Shown here in pieces: positions 1-8,400 of a DNA stretch of 17,485 bases. The notes under the pieces were generated by a model. The model had not been told where the DNA came from. It did not search any database and worked only from the letters and a program-made list of their open reading frames with translations. A program made the translations under genes and the position numbers. This DNA is from CAZSWR01 sp964610885 (GTDB taxonomy: Bacteria > Bacteroidota > Ignavibacteria > Kapaibacteriales > UBA2268), in contig CAZSWR010000077.1 in NCBI GenBank assembly GCA_964610885.1, positions 1 through 17,485 of the forward strand, read 5' to 3'. How positions within the stretch are numbered: position 1 is the stretch's first letter; each line of letters starts with the position of its first letter.

Positions 1-370
1 AAAAATACGAAGAAATTCAATACATTGCAACAAATGAACAAAAGAAATTATCTCGAAATGCGAGTAGTTTTCGTTTTTCAATACCTTTTTCGTGCTGCGA
101 AGTTGGCTCTTCTCATTTGCATTTCCAAAACCACTTGCAACCCGAATACAAAACTACAAAACAAAACGCAGAAATTTAAGTTTTATTATTCGGTTGCCAA
201 TTTGGTGCAATCACAACTGCTTTCGGAAAATTTTCTTGAGCGCGGTACCAAACAGAATGCAATACCTTTCTGGCATTCTCCTATCTTAATAACTCATCCG
301 ATGACTACAGTACGAACAAGTCAATTGCGAATGAATAAGAGGAGCCTTCGGATGAGGCCCCAACGATAGC

Positions 371-533
371 AGCCTGCCAGAAGAAACAAAGTCTTTCACT
401 TTTATACCGCGCGAACGGTTGTTATATTATTCTCTACATGAATCAACCAAACATATAAAACATTCGCTACGCGAAACAACACCTAAAAATTCAACACGAT
501 GCTACAATAGAACAACCGCTACGCGGTAAAATA
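371..533 (+). repeat. Composite dispersed repeat, copy A (CTACG hairpins)
   Basis: This unit starts AGCCTGCCAGAA, contains ACCGCGCGAACGGTTGTTAT, then a perfect 13-mer hairpin TTCGC-TAC-GCGAA (463-475), then GCTACAATAGAACAA and a second hairpin ACCGC-TAC-GCGGT (515-527). The same order of elements recurs at 12078-12202 (copy B). Its left end (371-420) recurs as a degenerate direct copy at 15435-15480. No coding potential is visible. It resembles a REP- or MITE-like non-autonomous element; no transposase is present in the window. Confidence 0.7.
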
Positions 534-606
534 TCAATTCGATTCTAACAACTCGCTCATAACGTAATTTGGGACAGACCCACACTAAACAATATAAACA
601 TTTCAA

Positions 607-630
607 TGTAGGGGCGGGTTCCAAACCCGC
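607..630 (+). repeat. TGTAGGGGC-family hairpin, copy 1
   Basis: TGTAGGGGC leads into a hairpin with arms GCGGGTT and AACCCGC around a 3-nt loop. An exact 24-base copy lies in inverse orientation at 979-1002. Two variants with the same leader but different stems lie at 880-903 and 16183-16210. Confidence 0.75.
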
Positions 631-698
631 ACGACTTTGCAGCATGGTGGCAAGATGATACCCTTTCCAATTCTCCTCTCTCGCGATGCTCTTATTGC

Positions 699-745
699 CC
701 ACGCCTCTCGAGACGTGGTTATTCACGTTCAACCCCTTCGGGGTT
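699..745. repeat. Two short GC-rich palindromes
   Basis: An imperfect palindrome with arms CCACG and CGTGG around a CTCGAG core (699-718) is followed by a perfect 6-bp hairpin AACCCC-TTC-GGGGTT (731-745). Both have the 3-nt-loop or palindromic style of the other dispersed elements. No flanking gene suggests a terminator role. Confidence 0.55.
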
Positions 746-879
746 GGCTAAAAGGGTAAGTTTGGAACCCTCCACGAGATTGCTTTTCATGGTGATACAA
801 ATTCGATTCAATCATCAAAATCATGCGATTCAGATAAATCAGATCTCAGACATTTTTGCCAGAAATCTTCTGGAAAAAT

Positions 880-903
880 GGCACGACGTGCCGTGCCCCT
901 ACA
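880..903 (-). repeat. TGTAGGGGC-family hairpin, ACGG variant
   Basis: Read on the minus strand it begins TGTAGGGGC like the copies at 607-630 and 979-1002. The palindromic core is different (arms GGCAC and GTGCC), so leader and position are conserved while the stem sequence has been replaced symmetrically. Confidence 0.65.
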
Positions 904-978
904 ATAACTGCATGAATTTCAATGCAATTCGTCGTGCTATCATCACATCAACACATTACCACATCAAATCATCCCCGG

Positions 979-1002
979 GCGGGTTTGGAACCCGCCCCTA
1001 CA
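979..1002 (-). repeat. TGTAGGGGC-family hairpin, inverted exact copy
   Basis: The minus strand is identical over all 24 bases to 607-630, forming an inverted pair about 350 bp apart. Together the two could act as ends of a small palindromic element, but the sequence between them encodes nothing recognisable. Confidence 0.75.
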
Positions 1003-1278
1003 ACTGGTAAAAGGCAATCACCACTTTAACTTGTTATACTGTGTCGCGATGGCTTGGTTTCTCGGGCGCTATGAAGGTTTGGGAATATGATAAGGTTATT
1101 CTCTAAAAAAGGATTGACTTGTGAGTTTGAACAGAAAATTATTAACTAATAGAACTATAATGTATTATATAAAAAATCCGCGTTTGGCAAAGGGGGTAGG
1201 GGGGATTTGTGTATTATTCAATGGTTTACTTTAAATTTGAAATGTCGGAAATCTGTTGCGCGCAATCCAAATAGGAGC

Positions 1279-1860
1279 TTACAGCACTCGGCCGCCGGCG
1301 CAATACCTCTGGCTGAAATATGCTTCGTCCAGCGACGAAGACATCACGCCCTTCGACGACGAAGCGTGAATAAACCGATTCGCGCCCACGTACAGCCCCA
1401 CATGGTTCACTTTTTTCTTGTCCTTGAAAAACACGAGGTCGCCGGGCTGCAATGCCGAGCGTTTCACTCGAGTGCTGGCTTCGTATTGCTCCTCTGCGGT
1501 GCGGGGCAATTGCACTCCCGACACCTGAAAGACGCTCATAATGAATCCGGAACAATCGGCGCAATCGCGACTTTCGCCGCCGGAGCAGTAAGGCGTGCCA
1601 ATCCATTCGGCCGCTGCCCGTACCACGTCCCCGCGTAATTCGCTGATGCCTTCGGGAATCTCGATGCTGCCCGCGCTGCGATTTGTCTTCTTGGCAGGTT
1701 TTTCGTATCTCGCGCCGGAAGAACCGCTGCTGCCTGTTTCGCCGTGGCTGCCGGAAGAGAACCGGACGTCCGACGAACAAGACACAACGAACACTCCGCA
1801 GAGCAACAACGCAGCATACCGCACCAGTCCGCGCGGGCTATATCTGCTTGCCAGTGCCAC
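1279..1860 (-). CDS. NlpC/P60-family cell-wall hydrolase lipoprotein
   Basis: This is a predicted secreted peptidase that would cut peptide stems of peptidoglycan. A hydrophobic N-terminal segment (AALLLCGVFVV) leads to a lipobox VVS-C, so the mature protein should be lipid-anchored at Cys28. A Ser/Gly-rich linker (about 30-65) precedes the NlpC/P60 domain (about 75-193). The catalytic Cys lies in DCSGF (Cys103), the first His in NHVGLYVG (His153) and the second in RFIHASS (His165), giving the family's Cys-His-His set intact. Start choice: a TTG at 1863 also opens the frame, but AGGAG at 1870-1866 lies only 2 nt from it and 5 nt from the GTG at 1860, so I prefer GTG. No terminator is evident downstream. 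The role (growth, division or turnover) cannot be told from sequence. Confidence 0.88.
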   Translation of the reverse strand: MALASRYSPRGLVRYAALLLCGVFVVSCSSDVRFSSGSHGETGSSGSSGARYEKPAKKTNRSAGSIEIPEGISELRGDVVRAAAEWIGTPYCSGGESRDCADCSGFIMSVFQVSGVQLPRTAEEQYEASTRVKRSALQPGDLVFFKDKKKVNHVGLYVGANRFIHASSSKGVMSSSLDEAYFSQRYCAGGRVL

Positions 1861-1972
1861 CAATGCTCCTGAACAATTTCAGAAATAAAGATTTGAAGTT
1901 TATTTTGATAAGTAGAAGCCCGACCGCAAAAGCGAATACAAAACCGGCCTTCAGGAAAGCTACATCTGTCAT
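1838..1972 (-). CDS. Possible 44-aa single-span membrane protein overlapping the NlpC/P60 gene
   Basis: The frame from ATG 1972 encodes a short protein with one strongly hydrophobic stretch (residues 4-22, ending VGLLLI) and a Lys-rich tail (KINFKSLFLKLF). A G-rich Shine-Dalgarno-like GGGGGA lies about 6 nt upstream. The 3' end overlaps the start of the NlpC/P60 gene by about 23 nt, which would allow translational coupling. A longer start at 2032 is possible but has no better site. I recognise no family. It could be a real small membrane protein or a chance frame in an AT-rich leader. Confidence 0.35.
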   Translation of the reverse strand: MTDVAFLKAGFVFAFAVGLLLIKINFKSLFLKLFRSIGGTGKQI

Positions 1973-2069
1973 TTTTTCCCCCACAATAACAAAAAACTCT
2001 AATTCGCAATCCGCAATAATCATGCCTACCATGAGTATTAATTCTACTAAATCGATAAAAAATCAAAAT

Positions 2070-2082
2070 TGACAGTGTGTCA
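2070..2082. promoter_or_regulatory. Perfect 13-bp palindrome upstream of the efflux promoter
   Basis: TGACA-GTG-TGTCA is a perfect inverted repeat just upstream of the -33 box of the tetR promoter. It may be a second regulator site. Its right half continues as GTGTGTCAGAAAA, which recurs in inverse orientation at 10254-10266, so it may instead be the end of a dispersed element. Confidence 0.4.
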
Positions 2083-2094
2083 GAAAATAAACGC

Positions 2095-2126
2095 TTTGTA
2101 TAAACTAAAAACAATCTGTATATTTG
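2095..2126 (+). promoter_or_regulatory. Bacteroidota-type promoter of the efflux operon
   Basis: TTTG (2095-2098), a 20-nt spacer and TATATTTG (2119-2126) match the TTTG / TAnnTTTG consensus of Bacteroidota primary sigma factors. Transcription would start near 2133, leaving a leader of about 135 nt. The downstream box overlaps the inverted repeat at 2124-2141. Confidence 0.65.
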
Positions 2127-2141
2127 TAACACTGTTTACAA
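2124..2141. promoter_or_regulatory. Candidate TetR operator
   Basis: Perfect 6-bp arms TTGTAA and TTACAA flank a 6-nt spacer, an 18-bp site of the usual size for a TetR-family dimer. It covers the end of the -7 box and the likely start of transcription, where binding would block RNA polymerase. The adjacent plus-strand gene is a TetR-family protein, so autorepression of the whole operon is the simplest reading. Binding itself is inference. Confidence 0.6.
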
Positions 2142-2269
2142 GAAAATTCAATTTGTAAAATAGTTTGAAACTTTAATAAAATCAATCCGTAATTCACTGG
2201 TGTTCAATTGAAATACTAATAACTTAAGACACAATCCAAGTGATTGCGGGTTTTTAGGAGGAAGCCGCG

Positions 2270-2974
2270 ATGGGAGTATGGGAGCGAAAAGAGAGAGAAA
2301 AAGAGCTGCGCAAGCAGGCGATTATCACAGCAGCAGAGAAGCTGTTCATCAGCAAAGGGATGATGAATACTTCGATCGAGCATATTGCCGCTGAAATCGA
2401 AATGAGCAGGGGAGCAATTTATCTTCACTTCAAAAACAAAGAAGATATATTCATTTCGATAATCAATAAGGCACTTTCCACTCTGTTAGACATGCTGAAA
2501 AGCGCTGCCGAAGAGGTGGAATCGCCCGAAGAAAAGATGTTGGCAATCGGTAGGGCCTATATGAGATTCTACAAAGAACACAGGTCTTCGTTCGTCATCG
2601 CCAACTTCATGCTCGACAAGGACGAGGACGCACTCAAAAAAGGTTGCGAAGAATTCAAAGATAAGGTCTCTGAAATGGTTGTTATCGACAATGAAATCTG
2701 GGAATTCGTCATCGGGGTGTACGACGAAGGCGTCCGCCAGGGCGTTTTCCGTTCGGACCTGAATTCGGCGGAGACTGCGCTGATGCTTTGGTCCGCCAGC
2801 AATGGCGTCATCCGGTTCATTGACCATATTATTATGGCGCATAACAGCCGCCCGCCCACTTTCGAGAGCGTTGAGCAAGGTCATACCTTGGAAAAGCTCT
2901 TCGATGGCATCAGCTTAGACAAGTTGATGTCCAACCTGTGGGACATGACCCTGAACTATATTAAAGTAAAATAA
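2270..2974 (+). CDS. TetR/AcrR-family transcriptional regulator of the efflux operon
   Basis: A 234-residue DNA-binding repressor candidate. The N-terminal helix-turn-helix spans about residues 14-60. Key stretches are AAEKLFISKG, TSIEHIAAEIEMSRGAIYLHF and the following KNKEDIF, a canonical TetR_N pattern in which GAIYLHF is the recognition helix. The rest is helical and divergent, as expected for the ligand-binding/dimerisation domain; I cannot name the inducer. The start is well set by AGGAGG at 2256-2261, 8 nt before ATG. It is the first gene of the operon, only 15 nt before the outer-membrane factor gene, so it is probably co-transcribed with the pump and self-regulated through the palindrome at 2124-2141. 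It is slightly longer than the usual ~200 residues but not unusual. Confidence 0.9.
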   Translation: MGVWERKEREKELRKQAIITAAEKLFISKGMMNTSIEHIAAEIEMSRGAIYLHFKNKEDIFISIINKALSTLLDMLKSAAEEVESPEEKMLAIGRAYMRFYKEHRSSFVIANFMLDKDEDALKKGCEEFKDKVSEMVVIDNEIWEFVIGVYDEGVRQGVFRSDLNSAETALMLWSASNGVIRFIDHIIMAHNSRPPTFESVEQGHTLEKLFDGISLDKLMSNLWDMTLNYIKVK

Positions 2975-2989
2975 CCGCAAGGAGTATCA

Positions 2990-4369
2990 ATGAAAAAGGC
3001 TATTCTCCTATTTTTTATCATCACATCGATTGCAGCGCTCGGCCAGCCGAACGAGAAATACCTGAACGAATACGTTTCGACCGGGCTGAAGAACAATCTT
3101 GAGTTCCTCGGCGCCCAGGAGAACACGAAGGTAAGCTCGAGCAAATTGGACCAGGCGACCTCGGCATATTTGCCGCGCCTGACGGCATCGACGCGCTACA
3201 CTCGCGCCGGTGGCGGGCGTTCGTTTGCGTTCCCGCTGGGCGATATGCTCAATCCTGTCTATAAGACTCTTTACAATATTACGCCATTCCAAAACGTAGA
3301 GGAGAGTTTCATCAGGCCCGAGGAGCAGGACACGAAGTTCGAAGTCGTGCAGCCGATTTTCAATCTGGCAATCTACCACGGGCGCAATGCATCCGGCGAG
3401 CAATACGAAGCGAGCAAGTACGAACTGCGAGCCAAGGCCCAAGCTCTCGCGCTCGAGATTCGTTCGGCGTACTACCAGTTCCTTTCCGCCAATACATTAG
3501 TTAATATTAGGAAAAATGCGTTGCAATTGGCAACCGAGAATTACGAAGTCATCAAAAAGCTCTTCGAGGCGGACCGCTCGCCCAAGGCCGACGTGCTACG
3601 CGCGGACGTGCTCCGGCTGACCTCGCGCCAAGAGTTGCAACAGGCCATTAACAATGCCAAACTGGCGCGGAACAATTTCAATCGCATACTGAACCGCGAC
3701 TTCGAGTCTGTAATCAATTTCGATTCGGTTTCGACTGTTGAATTAATAAAAAACATACAAGACGTTAACTTCCGCACGGACGCAGAGGAATCGTACAAAT
3801 CCGCGCTCGAACTGCGCCCCGAATTGCGCCAACTCGGCTCGACAGCCAAAGCGCTTAGCCATTCGGAAAACGCTATCGCTGCGGACTACTATCCGAACGT
3901 GGCCATCGTGGGCGACCTCGGCTGGCAGGGCGAAAAATACGACTTCTCCGGCGATGCCCGTTATTGGTCGGTGTCTTTGTCCGCGTCGTGGAACCTGTTC
4001 TCCGGCTTCGAGACTAAATACAAACAAGAAGAGCTTGCGGCGCAATCGCAAGCAGTGGCCTACGCCACCGAGAACACGAAAAGCTTGATTAAGCTCGAAA
4101 TCAACAACAGTATATCGGCCATTCGGGACAATTTGGAGATACTCGACGTATCGGCCAAGTCCTTCGAAGCCTCCCGCGAGAACTACCGCCTCGTCAATGA
4201 GCGCTATCGCGAGGGATTGGATCCGCTGATCAAGCTGATCGATGCGCAAACGGCCCTTTCGAACGCCGAGGCAAGTTTTACGATTTCGTACTATGCTATC
4301 CTGACGGCCAAGTCCAATCTGGACAAGGCGATTGGCAGGATCGACAGTGAAAAAATTAATATAAAATAA
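2990..4369 (+). CDS. TolC-type outer-membrane efflux channel (OEP family)
   Basis: A 459-residue outer-membrane factor that would form the trimeric exit duct of the pump. A signal peptide is visible (MKKAILLFFIITSIAALGQ, probable cut near residue 19). The body has the two-fold helical pattern of OEP proteins: a first repeat with long Ala/Leu/Glu-rich helices (about 130-215) and a second ending in SNAEASFTISYYAILTAKSN near the C-terminus. Segments such as FEVVQPIFN and SASWNLFSGFE match the beta-strand entries typical of the family. AAGGAG lies 5 nt before the ATG. Spacing is 15 nt from tetR and 13 nt to the fusion-protein gene. No lipobox Cys is seen, so it is probably not lipid-modified. Confidence 0.9.
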   Translation: MKKAILLFFIITSIAALGQPNEKYLNEYVSTGLKNNLEFLGAQENTKVSSSKLDQATSAYLPRLTASTRYTRAGGGRSFAFPLGDMLNPVYKTLYNITPFQNVEESFIRPEEQDTKFEVVQPIFNLAIYHGRNASGEQYEASKYELRAKAQALALEIRSAYYQFLSANTLVNIRKNALQLATENYEVIKKLFEADRSPKADVLRADVLRLTSRQELQQAINNAKLARNNFNRILNRDFESVINFDSVSTVELIKNIQDVNFRTDAEESYKSALELRPELRQLGSTAKALSHSENAIAADYYPNVAIVGDLGWQGEKYDFSGDARYWSVSLSASWNLFSGFETKYKQEELAAQSQAVAYATENTKSLIKLEINNSISAIRDNLEILDVSAKSFEASRENYRLVNERYREGLDPLIKLIDAQTALSNAEASFTISYYAILTAKSNLDKAIGRIDSEKINIK

Positions 4370-4382
4370 AATCGGAGTCAAA

Positions 4383-5471
4383 ATGAAAAAATGGGTAATC
4401 ATTGGTGTCTGCGCCGTCGCGCTTATTTATTTGACTGTTAGCCGAATAAATTCGAAAAATGAAGCCGAGAAAACAGTTACGACCGAGAAAACTGTCTCGG
4501 TAACGACTTCGGCCATCGAGAAAGGCTCGATCGAAGGCAAATTGTTCTACACCGGCACTGTCGAGGGCATCCACGAAGCGATGGTAGTTTCGCAGACCTC
4601 CGGCGTGGCCGAAAAAATTGGTTTCGAACTTGGCAAGCGAGTGTCGCAGGGCCAAACTCTGGCCACAATCGAAAACACTATGCAACGCGCCGCCGTCGAA
4701 CAGGCCAAAGCGGCAGTGCTCGCGGCCGAATCAAATCATGAAAAAGCAAAAATCGATTTGAAACGTATGCAGAAGCTGCAAGCAGAAAACGTAGCCACTC
4801 GGGACAACCTCGAGATGGCCGAGGTGGGCGTCAAATCGGCACTCGCCCAAGTGCGTGCAGCCGAAGCCGGACTGAAAGCAGCCGAGAAAGCTCTCGCCGA
4901 TACATACATCAAAGCAACCATCCCGGGCGTCGTGGCCACTCGCGAAATCGACAGAGGCGCCACAGTGGCTCCGGGCACGAAAATCGCATTCATCACGGAT
5001 GTTTCCAAAGTGAAGGTGCGCATCATGGTGGCCGAAACGGACATCGTCAACCTGAAAGAGGGCAAAGAAGTCGAAATCAAAATCGACGCGCTGCCCGGCG
5101 AAACATTCGAAGGGAAAATCACGAATATTGGGTATTCATCCGAAGTGAACATGCGTTCGTATCCTGTGGAAATCACAATCCCGAACTCCAAGGACGTGAA
5201 AATCAAATCGGGTATGTTCGCTCGCTGCGAAATCACTTCGCAAACAAAAGACAACACAATGCTTCTCCCCGAGGACGCAATCGTTACGAACAACGACCAG
5301 ACCACATCAGTATTCGTTAGCGAGGGTGGTGTCGCCAAGTCTAAACCAGTTAAAACCGGACTCAAAAACGCCGGAAAAGTGGAAATCCTCTCCGGCCTCA
5401 GTGGCAACGAGCGCGTTGTCGTGTTCGGCAAAGAACGCCTCTCCGAAGGTACTCAGGTGAAGGAGAATTAA
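4383..5471 (+). CDS. RND efflux membrane-fusion (periplasmic adaptor) protein
   Basis: A 362-residue HlyD/AcrA-type adaptor linking the inner-membrane transporter to the outer-membrane channel. One N-terminal membrane anchor (about residues 3-20, no lipobox Cys) places the rest in the periplasm. Domains in order: first half of the lipoyl-like domain around VVSQTSGVAEKIGFELGKRV; an Ala/Lys/Glu-rich coiled-coil hairpin (about 99-168); the second lipoyl half with KATIPGVVATREIDRGATV; a beta-barrel (about 205-285) with VEIKIDALPGETFEGKI; and a C-terminal membrane-proximal domain ending in SGLSGNERVVVFG. GGAG lies upstream of ATG. It is followed after one base by the RND gene, a coupling that favours balanced synthesis. 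Confidence 0.92.
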   Translation: MKKWVIIGVCAVALIYLTVSRINSKNEAEKTVTTEKTVSVTTSAIEKGSIEGKLFYTGTVEGIHEAMVVSQTSGVAEKIGFELGKRVSQGQTLATIENTMQRAAVEQAKAAVLAAESNHEKAKIDLKRMQKLQAENVATRDNLEMAEVGVKSALAQVRAAEAGLKAAEKALADTYIKATIPGVVATREIDRGATVAPGTKIAFITDVSKVKVRIMVAETDIVNLKEGKEVEIKIDALPGETFEGKITNIGYSSEVNMRSYPVEITIPNSKDVKIKSGMFARCEITSQTKDNTMLLPEDAIVTNNDQTTSVFVSEGGVAKSKPVKTGLKNAGKVEILSGLSGNERVVVFGKERLSEGTQVKEN

Positions 5472-5472
5472 T

Positions 5473-8400
5473 ATGAAACTAACCGAATTAGCAATACGCC
5501 GACCGGCATTTATGACGATGATCTTCTCTGCCCTGGCAGTGATCGGCATCTTCAGCTACTTCTCGCTCGGTTCGGACTTCCTGCCGAAGATGGAGTGGCC
5601 CTACGTCGGTGTGTCGATCGTCTATCCGGGCGCCGGTCCGAAGGAAATCGAAACGCAGATTTCCAAACCCGTCGAGGGAGCGCTTTCGTCCATCAATGGC
5701 ATCAAAACACTGCGCACGTATTCGAGCGAGGGAAACAGTTTCGCGATTGTCCAATTCCAAATGTCGGTGGACGTGAACCAAGCGCTTAGCGACGTGGACA
5801 GGAAAATGAATGAAATCAAGGCCGACCTGCCGAAAGACATCCTTCAGCCGCAGATTTTCAAATTCAATATCAATTCGCTGCCGATCCTCAGGATTTCGAC
5901 CGTTTCGCAACTGGACGAACAGAAATTCTATCAATTGGTTAAGGACTATATCAAACCCAGATTGGAACAGGTGGACGGCGTCTCGCAGGTTACGATCGTG
6001 GGCGGCAAGGAACGCGAAATCCGCGTGGAAATCGATAATGATAAATTGAAATCGTACAACCTCTCGGTTTCACAGGTTACGCAAATCATCGGCGCCGAGA
6101 ACCTCGACTTCCCGACCGGACAGATCCAGCAATTCGACAAGAAATACACTGTCCGCGTGGCCGGAAAATTCAAAGACATCGAACAGATCAAAAATACGCG
6201 AATCGCCGCGACGGACAAAGGTATTATCAAAGTCAGCGACATCGCAAACGTTATCGATACATACAAAGAGAAATACTCCTACAGCCGACTCAACGGCCAG
6301 ACGGGTATGGGACTTCAGGTGCAGAAAGCATCCGACGCGAACTCGATCAAAACCGCCGACAAGGTGATGAAAGTGCTGAAAGAATTAGAGGAAGAATACG
6401 CCTCGAACGGCATTTCGTTCACAATTTCGCAGGACCAAACCGAGTTCACTCGCGAAGCCTTGGGCGAGGTGATGCGCGATCTGGGTATCGCAATCCTCAT
6501 GGTGGCTGTTGTGTTGTTCTTCTTCCTTCACGACATCAAGAACGCAGCCATCGTGTTGCTCTCCATCCCAACATCGCTCGTTTCGACGTTTATTTTCATG
6601 AACATCATGGGCTTCACGCTCAATTTGATCACGCTGCTCGCCCTAACCCTTGTGATTGGTATCCTCGTGGACGATTCTATCGTTGTCCTCGAGAACATCC
6701 ACCGCCACCTGGACCGCGGCGAGAACCCGCGCGAAGCGGCAATCAAGGGCCGTGGCGAGATCGGAATGGCGGCTATTGCAATCACTTTGGTGGACGTCGT
6801 CGTGTTCCTTCCCGTGGCCATGGTGGGCGGAATCGTCGGAAAGATCTTCCGCGAATTTGGACTGACGGTGGTTATCGCCACTTTGTTCTCGCTATTCGTT
6901 TCGTTCACTCTGACACCGCTGCTCGCATCGCGGATGTCGAAGATGGTGCATTACGCCAAGACTTCGCTCTTGGGCAAGTTCTTCGCGTACTTCGACAAAC
7001 AAGAAGCATCGCTTGCGGACGCATACCGCAAATTGCTCAACTGGGGTTTGAACCACAAATTCCTCGTGGTGGCGGCCAGCTTCATTCTGCTGTTTTTCTC
7101 GTTGGCGCTGGTGCCGTCGGGAATGGTCGGTACGGAGTTTATGCCTAATACGGACAAAGGCGAATTCGCCGTGAAGTTGGAACTCCCGCTCGGGACGAAC
7201 ATCGAAAAGACCAACCAAGTGGTTACCGATTTTGAAAAGACAATTAAAGCAATGCCCGAGGTCGAGCGATACTACACGAATATCGGTCGCGTCGAGGAAG
7301 GCGGCGGCGTGATGGAGAAACCCAATGCCGGCCAAATCCAGATCAAGCTGGTACCCACGAAGCAACGTTCGCGTTCGACTCAAGAAATCATCAACGAAGT
7401 GGCTGCCCGCGCCGAAAAGATCCCAGGAGTGAAATCCGAGGCATCGCTTATCGGCATCATGGGCACTGCGGACGAAGCGGCAATTTTCATCGAGGTCAAA
7501 GGCCCGGACTTGGATTCGATCATCAAGTACTCCTCGCAGGTTCTGGCCATCGTGAAGGGCACGAAGGGCGCCCGCGACGGCAAATCATCGTGGGAGGAAG
7601 GCCAGCCCGAGGTCCAAGTGCAGATCGACCGCGACAAATGCGCCGCCTATGGCCTTACGCTTGGCGAAGTGGCCACGAACCTCCGCAATGCCTTCGAGGG
7701 CGATATTACGTCGAAATTCAAAGAGGGCGACACCGAATACGATATGCGTATTTTGCTCTCGAAAAAGAACCGCGACAACCCCGAAGACGTGGCTGCGACG
7801 GCTCTAATCAATCGGGATGGCAAACTGATCAAACTCTCCGACGTTGCTAATATTTATTTCGGCAAAGGCCCCGCACAGATCCAGCGCAAGGACAAGTCCC
7901 GGTCGATTTCGGTTACCGCGAACCTGGACAATACGCGCCCCTTCAGCGAGGTTATGGGCGAAATCCAAGAAGGCATAGCCCAAATTAAAATGCCGCCTTC
8001 GGTCAAGGTGCAATACGCCGGGGCCCAGGAGGATATGGAAACCATGTTTGCCGACATGATGCTTGCAATCATGTTTGCCGTACTGTTCGTTTATATGATC
8101 ATGGTCAGCCTTTACGAATCGTTCATCAACCCGTTCATTATCATGTTTTCGCTGCCTGTGGCTCTGTTCGGTGCCTTGGGCGCTCTGTTCCTTTCGGGAT
8201 TGAACCTGAACACATTCTCGATGATCGGTATCCTGATGGCTATCGGATTGGTAACTAAGAATGCAATCCTGCTCGTGGACTACACGAACACGCTGCGCCG
8301 CAAGGGCCTTACGCTCCGCGAAGCATTGGTGGAGGCCGGGCCGATTCGTCTGCGCCCGATCGTGATGACCACCTCGACGATGATCATCGGTATGCTTCCG

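Larger units (their letters stand above)
1..1278. other. Gene-free, repeat-rich spacer
   Basis: I find no convincing gene here. The open frames are short, lack ribosome binding sites and family resemblance, and several run straight through palindromic repeats. The stretch is AT-rich compared with the coding regions. It holds members of at least two dispersed hairpin families (listed separately) and GC-rich palindromes at 699-718 and 731-745. A G-rich tract at 1190-1206 (runs of five and six G) lies past the end of the minus-strand NlpC/P60 gene. It looks like a decayed landing zone for small repeats. Confidence 0.7.

Noticed and set aside
25..369. 114-codon open frame near the left edge
   Set aside because: No ribosome site, no family features, biased residues typical of AT-rich non-coding DNA, and its end runs into repeat sequence.
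502..732. 76-codon minus-strand frame
   Set aside because: It is a translation of the CTACG and TGTAGGGGC hairpin repeats, with no independent coding signal.
1226..2132. Long frames on both strands over the NlpC/P60 gene
   Set aside because: Shadows of the real gene; the NlpC/P60 frame has a lipobox and the full Cys-His-His set.
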